Positions 58,911 to 64,000 of a stretch of DNA of 64,000 nt are shown in pieces. The stretch covers positions 62,001 through 126,000 of the forward strand of contig NZ_FNVT01000005.1 of assembly GCF_900108335.1 (NCBI RefSeq), given 5' to 3'. The DNA comes from Nonomuraea solani. Lineage in GTDB: Bacteria; Actinomycetota; Actinomycetes; Streptosporangiales; Streptosporangiaceae. The first letter of the stretch is position 1. The number at the start of each line of letters is the position of its first letter. The position numbers and the translations under genes are program-made. Under the pieces are notes generated by a model. That model did not search any database and was not told where the DNA came from. It saw only the letters and a list, made by a program, of their open reading frames with translations.

Positions 58911-58930
58911 ACCCCGGCGCTCGCCGGGGT
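58911..58930 (-). terminator. Hairpin between aroH and tyrA
   Basis: ACCCCGGCG/CGCCGGGGT, 9-bp arms, 14 bases after the aroH stop on the minus strand. It may end part of the aroH transcripts, leaving tyrA with its own promoter. Confidence 0.5.
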
Positions 58931-58944
58931 GACGTCCGCCGGAG

Positions 58945-59304
58945 TTATTGGGCGATGTCCTGGCGCAGCGCCACGGCGCCCCGCAGATAGACGTGCTGGA
59001 TGTCGGTTTTCGGGCGGTCGGTCTCCACGTGCGCCATGAGACGTACGACGCGGGGCAGCGCGCCCGGCACGTCGATCTCGGTGCAGCAGATCAGCGGCAC
59101 ATCGTGGAAGCCCAGCTTACGCGCCGCCAGCGCGGGGAACTCGGCCGTCAGGTCGGGGGTGGCCGTGAACAGCACGCTGATCACATCGTCCGGCGTCAGG
59201 CGGTTGCGCTCCATGATCGCGCTGACCAGCTCGGTCGTCCCCCCGATGACCGAGCCACGGTCGTTGGCGTCCACCTGGATCGCCCCACGGATCGCCCGCA
59301 CCAT
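58945..59304 (-). CDS. aroH: Chorismate mutase, AroH type
   Basis: A 119-residue trimeric enzyme converting chorismate to prephenate. RAIRGAIQVDANDRGSV carries the conserved Arg, ICCTEIDVPGALPRVVRLM the Glu and second Arg of the active site. The length matches Bacillus AroH. GAGGGGG precedes ATG. It lies 99 bases before tyrA, the enzyme that uses its product. Confidence 0.95.
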   Translation of the reverse strand: MVRAIRGAIQVDANDRGSVIGGTTELVSAIMERNRLTPDDVISVLFTATPDLTAEFPALAARKLGFHDVPLICCTEIDVPGALPRVVRLMAHVETDRPKTDIQHVYLRGAVALRQDIAQ

Positions 59305-59331
59305 GTGGTTCGTCCCCCTCAGATAGCCGGA

Positions 59332-59359
59332 GAGCCCGTGCGGAGATGCGCACGGGCTC
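59332..59359 (-). terminator. Hairpin terminator after rluB
   Basis: GAGCCCGTGC/GCACGGGCTC, a perfect 10-bp stem with an 8-base loop, 15 bases after the rluB stop. Confidence 0.7.
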
Positions 59360-59374
59360 CTGCGTCCGGCCAGA

Positions 59375-61285
59375 TTACAGCTTCACGGCCGCGTAAAGCT
59401 CGCCGACTTCCTTCAAGGACAGCGCCCTGACGGTCCCCGGCTTGGTACGGCCCAGCTTCACCGGCCCGAACTCGATCCTGGCCAGGTCGATGACCCGGTG
59501 CCCGGACTCCTCCAGCATGCGCCGGACGACGTGCTTGCGGCCCTCGTGCAGCACGACCTCGACCAGTGCCTGCTGGCCGTGCTCCTGCACGATGGCGAAG
59601 CTGTCGGCTCTGGCGATGCCGTCTTCGAGCTCGATGCCCTGCTTGAGCCTGCGGCCCAGGTCACGCGGGATCGGCCCCGGCACCTTGGCCCAGTATTTCT
59701 TCTGCACGCCGTAGCTCGGGTGCGTCAGCCTGTTGGCCAGCTCACCGTCGTTGGTGAGCAGCAGCAGACCCTCGGTCTCGGTGTCGAGCCGGCCCACGTG
59801 GAACAACCTCGGCGCCAGCTCCTCGACGAAGTCGGCCAGGCACGGGCGGCCCTGCGGGTCGTCCATGGTGGAGACGACGCCGATGGGCTTGTTCAGGGCG
59901 TAGTAGACGAGGTCGGGAGCGGTCGGGATGCGCTTGCCGTCCACGTGGATGACCTGCGCCGCGGGGTCCACCTTGGCGCCGAAACGCCGTACGACCTGGC
60001 CGTTGACGGTGACGCGGCCGTCGCCGATCATCTCCTCGCAGGCCCTGCGGCTGGCCACGCCCGCCTGGGCGAGCACCTTCTGCAGCCGTACACCGTCCGG
60101 CACCTCGGTGGTGTCGCGCTCGTCGGTGTAGCCCTCCGGGTAGAAGGCATGGTCGCGGAGCGGCTGCCGGGCGGCCTTCACCCGGTCGCGCTGGGGGCTC
60201 CCGGCGCTCTCGCGCCTGGGGGTGCCGCCAATGGTCTGTACGTCGTCCCGCCGCGAGCTCCGGCCCGTGCGGTCGGTACGGGAGTCTCCGTCGCGCCTGC
60301 CGAACCGGGCCCGGGTCGGGGACGTGCCCCGGGAGCCGGAGTCCTCCCTGCGCCCGCTCCGCCCGGCGCGCGCCACGCCCCGGTCGTCACTCTGGCGCTC
60401 GTCACGACGCCCCGCGCCGTAGCCGCCGGCGCCCCGGTCGTCACGCCGCTCGGGACGGTAGCCGCCCCGGTCGTCGCGGGGCCGCTCGAAACGGCTCCCA
60501 CCACGGTCTCCGCCGCGCTCGGGACGGTTCCCGGTGCGCTCGGAGCCCTGGAAACGGTCACGGCCGCCCTGGTAACGGTCGCCACCACGCTCGGCGCGGA
60601 AGCCACCGCCCTCGTGACGGCCACTGCTCTGGTAACGGTCACCACTACGCTCGGGGCGGCCGCCACCACCTTCGTAGCGGGCTCCCCCACGGTCGGAGCC
60701 CCGGTCAGAAGCACGGTCAGAGCTCCGGTCGAACCCACGCGCTCCACCACGGTCGGAACCACGGTCGAACCCACGGGCCCCACCACGGTCGGAACCACGG
60801 TTGGAACCGCGATCGAACCCGCGCTCGGAGCCACGGCTGGAGCCACGATCGAACCCGCGGTCGGAGCCACGCTGGTCCGATCCACGGTCGAAACGGTTGC
60901 CGCCACGCTCGTCGGAGCGGTTGCCGCCACGGTCGGAGCCGCCGCGGTCATGGCGGGCCTCCCCGCTGTCGCCGCCACCGCGGGTCCATTCGCCGCGGTC
61001 ACGGGCGGGGGCGCGGTCATCGCGCTGGAATCGGTTGCCGGTGTCGCCGTCGCGGTTGCCGTACCGGGCGCGGGAGCCGCCCCGATCGGCGCGAAGGGAG
61101 TCGCCGGAGGGCCGGGGTCCGCCGCGGGAGTCCCGGCGGTCACCCCCGCCGCGGGTGTCGTCGTCGCGGCGGAAAGAGCCGCGGGTGTCGTCGGAGCGGA
61201 AGGCGGGACGCCCACCACGGCCGGAGCCGCCTGCACGTCCACGACCGCGTCCATCACCGGACGGGGTGCTGCGCCTGTTGATCAC
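59375..61285 (-). CDS. rluB: 23S rRNA pseudouridine synthase (RluB-like) with long Arg/Gly/Asp-rich N-terminus
   Basis: A 636-residue protein. Only residues from about 390 form the enzyme: S4 domain (RLQKVLAQAGVASRRACEEM) and the RsuA/RluB catalytic domain with the Asp in GRLDTETEGLLLLTNDGELA. The first 390 residues are low complexity with repeated FDRGSDRGG-type units, likely disordered and RNA-binding as RGG tracts are. The enzyme makes pseudouridine in 23S rRNA helix 89 in other bacteria. It starts at GTG 61285 within the scpB stop (GTGA), with GAGGAG upstream. Confidence 0.9.
   Translation of the reverse strand: MINRRSTPSGDGRGRGRAGGSGRGGRPAFRSDDTRGSFRRDDDTRGGGDRRDSRGGPRPSGDSLRADRGGSRARYGNRDGDTGNRFQRDDRAPARDRGEWTRGGGDSGEARHDRGGSDRGGNRSDERGGNRFDRGSDQRGSDRGFDRGSSRGSERGFDRGSNRGSDRGGARGFDRGSDRGGARGFDRSSDRASDRGSDRGGARYEGGGGRPERSGDRYQSSGRHEGGGFRAERGGDRYQGGRDRFQGSERTGNRPERGGDRGGSRFERPRDDRGGYRPERRDDRGAGGYGAGRRDERQSDDRGVARAGRSGRREDSGSRGTSPTRARFGRRDGDSRTDRTGRSSRRDDVQTIGGTPRRESAGSPQRDRVKAARQPLRDHAFYPEGYTDERDTTEVPDGVRLQKVLAQAGVASRRACEEMIGDGRVTVNGQVVRRFGAKVDPAAQVIHVDGKRIPTAPDLVYYALNKPIGVVSTMDDPQGRPCLADFVEELAPRLFHVGRLDTETEGLLLLTNDGELANRLTHPSYGVQKKYWAKVPGPIPRDLGRRLKQGIELEDGIARADSFAIVQEHGQQALVEVVLHEGRKHVVRRMLEESGHRVIDLARIEFGPVKLGRTKPGTVRALSLKEVGELYAAVKL
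60220..61260 (-). repeat. Degenerate repeat tract encoding DRG/RGG units
   Basis: Short, irregular units encoding Asp-Arg-Gly and Arg-Gly-Gly fill the 5' half of rluB. The period is variable (often 9-12 codons). It is a coding repeat and not a CRISPR array. Copy number may differ between strains. Confidence 0.75.
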
Positions 61286-62451
61286 TTTGTTGTCTCCTCG
61301 AGATTTTCCACGTCGTCAGGGAGGAAGGGCGCGAGCTCGGGGAGCTCGCTCAGATCCCGCAGTCCCAGACGTTCAAGGAAGTATGAGCTTGTCCGGTAGA
61401 GCACTGCCTGGCTCTCCGGGTCGGTGCCGGCCTCTTCGACCAGCCCCCTGGCGACGAGTGTCCGCATGACACCGTCGCTGTTGACGCCGCGCACGGCGGC
61501 GACGCGAGCCCGGCTCACCGGTTGCCGGTAAGCCACTACCGCGAGTGTTTCGAGCGCGGCCTGGGTCAGCCGCGACTGCTGGCCGTCACGGACGAACCGT
61601 TCGACCAGTTGCGCGCAGTCGGCACGGGTATAAAACCGCCAACCGCCCGCAACCTCTCGCAAGTCAAAACCCCGCCCGGAGGCGGTATATTCCGCCGCCA
61701 GCGTACGCAATGCGGTGGCGACTTCGTGGGTGGGCCGCTCAAGAACCTGCGCCAGAACCACTTCGGCGACGGGTTCATCGACAACAAGCAGGATAGCCTC
61801 CAACGCCGCCCCAAGCGTCGGCCCCTCCCCACCACCCTCCTCAGCACCGCCCTCAGCGGGACCCTGAGCACCGTCACCGCCCTCAGCGGGACTCTGAGGC
61901 TCGTCCTCAACGCGGGCCGCAGCGAGGTCGTAACCCTCGCCCTTACCGGCCGCCTCACTGAAGGCCGTCATCGGCTTCTCCGCCGCACGCGTTGCGCCGA
62001 CCTCACCACGCCCCACCGACCCGGCGCCCGAGAAACCCGAGGTCTGCGCACCCGGCAGGCCCGCAGCGTCAGCGGGCGTGTCGGATGTGGCGCTCGTGTG
62101 AGAGGCCGTCGTGTCGGTGCCCGCCGTCGCCTCGTTGGGCACCGGAGCCGGAGCGTCTTCGAGGGCCGGCCCGTCCACCGAGACGGCGTCCGCGACCCGA
62201 GCGGGCTCCGCCACCGAAGCCAGACCCTCTGCCGAGGCCGAAGCCCCCGCCTGAGGAGAGCCGTCCAACGGGGCCGGACCGTCCGACGGAGCCGGGCCGT
62301 CCGAGGGTTCTTCGGGGTGGGAAAAGGGGGTGTCCTCGAGTTCCGGGGACGCCGGTTGGGCCAGGGAGCCGGGGAGGGTCATCCAGGCGGGCAGCGGTGG
62401 GGTCGCGTCGGGGGACGTGCGGGGGCTGGGCAACGGGTTTTCGTCAGTCAT
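61282..62451 (-). CDS. scpB: Segregation and condensation protein ScpB, with long acidic N-terminal extension
   Basis: A 389-residue protein. Residues from about 211 are ScpB: two winged helices (LGAALEAILLVVDEPVAEVV, LTQAALETLAVVAYRQPVSR, then VRGVNSDGVMRTLVARGLVE). It is a kleisin-associated subunit of the SMC complex that organises the chromosome. The first 210 residues are Ala/Pro/Glu/Asp-rich and probably disordered, unlike the short N-terminus of Bacillus ScpB. It overlaps scpA by eight bases and rluB by four. Confidence 0.94.
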   Translation of the reverse strand: MTDENPLPSPRTSPDATPPLPAWMTLPGSLAQPASPELEDTPFSHPEEPSDGPAPSDGPAPLDGSPQAGASASAEGLASVAEPARVADAVSVDGPALEDAPAPVPNEATAGTDTTASHTSATSDTPADAAGLPGAQTSGFSGAGSVGRGEVGATRAAEKPMTAFSEAAGKGEGYDLAAARVEDEPQSPAEGGDGAQGPAEGGAEEGGGEGPTLGAALEAILLVVDEPVAEVVLAQVLERPTHEVATALRTLAAEYTASGRGFDLREVAGGWRFYTRADCAQLVERFVRDGQQSRLTQAALETLAVVAYRQPVSRARVAAVRGVNSDGVMRTLVARGLVEEAGTDPESQAVLYRTSSYFLERLGLRDLSELPELAPFLPDDVENLEETTK

Positions 62452-63262
62452 TGGCTGGTTTCTCCGCGGATTCCTCGTAGTCGTCCCCCACCGCCACGTC
62501 CCCGTCGTCGGACCCCGTCCAGGTCACGTGCAGATCCCCCAGCGGCTCCACCTGCTCGAACGTCACCGCCGACTCCCGGAACAGCTCCAGCACCGCCAGA
62601 AACCGGGCGATGACCTCGAAAGTCCCCTCGCAGTCGGCCACCAGGGCGCGGAAGGTGGCACGGCGGAGGCGGCGCAGGTGCATGACCAGGAGGGCCGCCT
62701 GCTCCTTGACGCTCGCCACCGGCTGGTAGATGTGCCCGACATTGACGGTGGGCGGGAGTTTGGGAGTGAAGGCCTTGGCGGCGATGCGGGCGAGTTGTTC
62801 GGGCCCGATGCCCAGGATCAGCTCGGGCAGCAGGTTGGCGAACTGCTCCTCCATCCGCACGGTACGCGGAAAGCGCAGCGCCTCCTCCGCCATCCGCCCC
62901 GCGAAGACCTTGGCGACTTCCTTGTACGCCTTGTACTGCAGCAACCGCGCGAACAGCAGGTCTCTGGCCTCGAGCAGCGCCAGATCCTCCTCGTCCTCCA
63001 CCTCGCCCGAGGGCAGCAGCCGGGCCGCCTTCAGATCGAGCAGGGTCGCCGCCACCAGCAGGAAGTGGCTGGTCAGGTCGAGGTCCCACTCCGGCCCCTT
63101 GGACCGGATGTAGGCGATGAACTCGTCGGTGACCTTGGAGAGTGAGACCTCGGTGATGTCGAGCTTGTGCTTGGCGATGAGGCCGAGGAGCAGGTCGAAG
63201 GGTCCCTCGAAGACGTCCAGGTGGACCTGGAAGCCCTGGGGTTCGGTCTGCTCGGCGGTCAC
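62444..63262 (-). CDS. scpA: Segregation and condensation protein ScpA
   Basis: A 272-residue kleisin bridging the SMC heads. FQVHLDVFEGPFDLLLGLIA is the conserved N-terminus contacting SMC, and LDLTSHFLLVAATLLDLKAA follows; the C-terminal winged helix includes LVADCEGTFEVIARFLAVLE. An acidic tail ends the protein. It starts at GTG 63262 overlapping the parA stop (GTGA), so partition and condensation genes are cotranslated. Confidence 0.95.
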   Translation of the reverse strand: MTAEQTEPQGFQVHLDVFEGPFDLLLGLIAKHKLDITEVSLSKVTDEFIAYIRSKGPEWDLDLTSHFLLVAATLLDLKAARLLPSGEVEDEEDLALLEARDLLFARLLQYKAYKEVAKVFAGRMAEEALRFPRTVRMEEQFANLLPELILGIGPEQLARIAAKAFTPKLPPTVNVGHIYQPVASVKEQAALLVMHLRRLRRATFRALVADCEGTFEVIARFLAVLELFRESAVTFEQVEPLGDLHVTWTGSDDGDVAVGDDYEESAEKPAND

Positions 63263-64000
63263 CTGGCCATTGTCGCAGGCGCCGGCCAGCGCGAGAGCAC
63301 CTCGCGGGCCAGCTCACGGTAGGCGTTGGCGCCGAGGGACGACGGGTCGAACGTGGTGATCGGCTCACCGGCGACCGTCGCGTCGGGGAAGCGCACCGTG
63401 CGGTTGATCACCGTGTGGAACACCTTGTCGCCGAACGCCTCCACCACGCGGGCCAGCACCTCGCGGCCGTGCAGGGTGCGGGCGTCGTACATGGTGGCGA
63501 GGAGCCCTTCGATCTCGAGCTCCTCGTTGAGCCGCTCCTGCACCTTGGAGATGGTGTCCATGAGCAGGGCGACGCCGCGCAGGGCGAAGAACTCGCACTC
63601 CAGCGGCACCATCACGCCGTGCGCGCAGGTCAGCGCGTTGATGGTGAGCAGGCCCAGCGACGGCTGGCAGTCGATGAGGCACACGTCGTAGTGCGGCAGC
63701 AGCGGCTTGATCACGCGGCCGAGCACCTGCTCGCGGGCGACCTCGGTGACGAGCTGCACTTCGGCGGCCGACAGGTCGATGTTGCTGGGCAGCAGGTCGA
63801 GGCCCTCGACGCCGGTTTCGAGCAGCACGTCTTCGGCGGTGACGTTGCGCTCCATCAGCAGGTTGTAGACGGTCAGGTCGAGCTGGAGCGGGTTGATGCC
63901 CAGGCCGACGGAGAGCGCCCCCTGCGGGTCGAAGTCGACCAGCAGCACCTTGAGCCCGCACTCGACGAGCGCGGCCCCCAGGTTGATGGTGGTCGTGGTC
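63259..64000 (-). CDS. parA: ParA/Soj-family ATPase, 5' end outside window
   Basis: About 246 C-terminal codons of a chromosome-partition ATPase are present; the window ends inside Walker A, where TTTTINLGAALVECGLKV can be read upstream of LLVDFDPQGALSVGLG. Other motifs: CLIDCQPSLGLLTINAL (Walker B) and VMVPLECEFFALRGV. Being next to scpA-scpB it is the second, scp-linked ParA common in actinobacteria and not the oriC-linked one; no ParB lies in view. Confidence 0.92.
   Translation of the reverse strand, partial: TTTTINLGAALVECGLKVLLVDFDPQGALSVGLGINPLQLDLTVYNLLMERNVTAEDVLLETGVEGLDLLPSNIDLSAAEVQLVTEVAREQVLGRVIKPLLPHYDVCLIDCQPSLGLLTINALTCAHGVMVPLECEFFALRGVALLMDTISKVQERLNEELEIEGLLATMYDARTLHGREVLARVVEAFGDKVFHTVINRTVRFPDATVAGEPITTFDPSSLGANAYRELAREVLSRWPAPATMAR

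Noticed and set aside
60220..61260. Dense short repeats suggesting a mobile element or CRISPR
   Set aside because: They are coding repeats of the RluB N-terminus with irregular period and no spacers or terminal inverted repeats.

Overview
This is chromosomal DNA from a very GC-rich, sporulating-type actinobacterium, most likely of the Streptosporangiaceae (Nonomuraea-like); the genus is inferred. The reasons are GC-saturated third codon positions, a yrbE/mce operon, a SigB/F-type sigma factor with RsbW-like, STAS, GAF-ANTAR and SpoIIE-like partners, an lprG/P55-type gene pair, PucR-controlled proline catabolism and the parA-scpA-scpB-rluB-aroH/tyrA-cmk-der housekeeping series.

Layout. 1-6.9 kb is a worn accessory region: a flavoprotein oxidoreductase cut by the window edge, a broken ECF sigma gene, a CBS/ion-permease/STAS operon, an alpha/beta hydrolase, a degenerate hypothetical gene and the C-terminal half of a tyrosine recombinase ending beside tRNA-Pro(GGG). 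7-13.5 kb is a stress/sigma region: three small genes of unknown function (two share a domain), the RsbW-like kinase with its sigma factor, a STAS antagonist, a GAF-ANTAR regulator and a PAS-GAF-SpoIIE protein whose metal-binding aspartates are replaced. 13.5-35 kb carries mixed metabolism and regulation: GT4 glycosyltransferase, AAA ATPase, pucR/pruB/pruA, two DJ-1 family genes, an HTH/MFS divergent pair, a Ser/Thr kinase, PlsC, P450, dhaKLM, a cyclase/TPP-enzyme pair, a GH114-like secreted enzyme, a Pro-rich membrane protein, a CBS protein and an Xaa-Pro aminopeptidase.

35.4-44.1 kb is a complete mce operon (two YrbE permeases, six MCE proteins, one Mce-associated protein; no ATPase gene), followed closely by a 4'-phosphopantetheinyl transferase. 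44.7-48.4 kb holds a CDF metal transporter divergent from a MarR regulator with a perfect palindrome between them, then the LprG-like lipoprotein and P55-like exporter pair. 48.4-50 kb holds a short, archaeal-type aspartyl-tRNA synthetase behind a T-box leader that can be read in detail: loop-E AGTA/GAA, GAC specifier, AGAGAG distal bulge, TGGC matching the G73 discriminator of tRNA-Asp, and a likely translational output. 50-64 kb is the minus-strand housekeeping series, interrupted between tyrA and cmk by an insert of carotenoid oxygenase, TetR regulator, Tat-exported pseudo-aspartic-protease, GT2 and a second flavoprotein oxidoreductase.

The observations I consider most worth following are the Asp T-box with a predicted non-discriminating AspRS, the predicted SpoIIE pseudophosphatase in the sigma-factor region, the duplicated domain in the 7.6-8.8 kb genes, and the recombinase remnant at tRNA-Pro. 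All assignments rest on reading the sequence; no database search was run.
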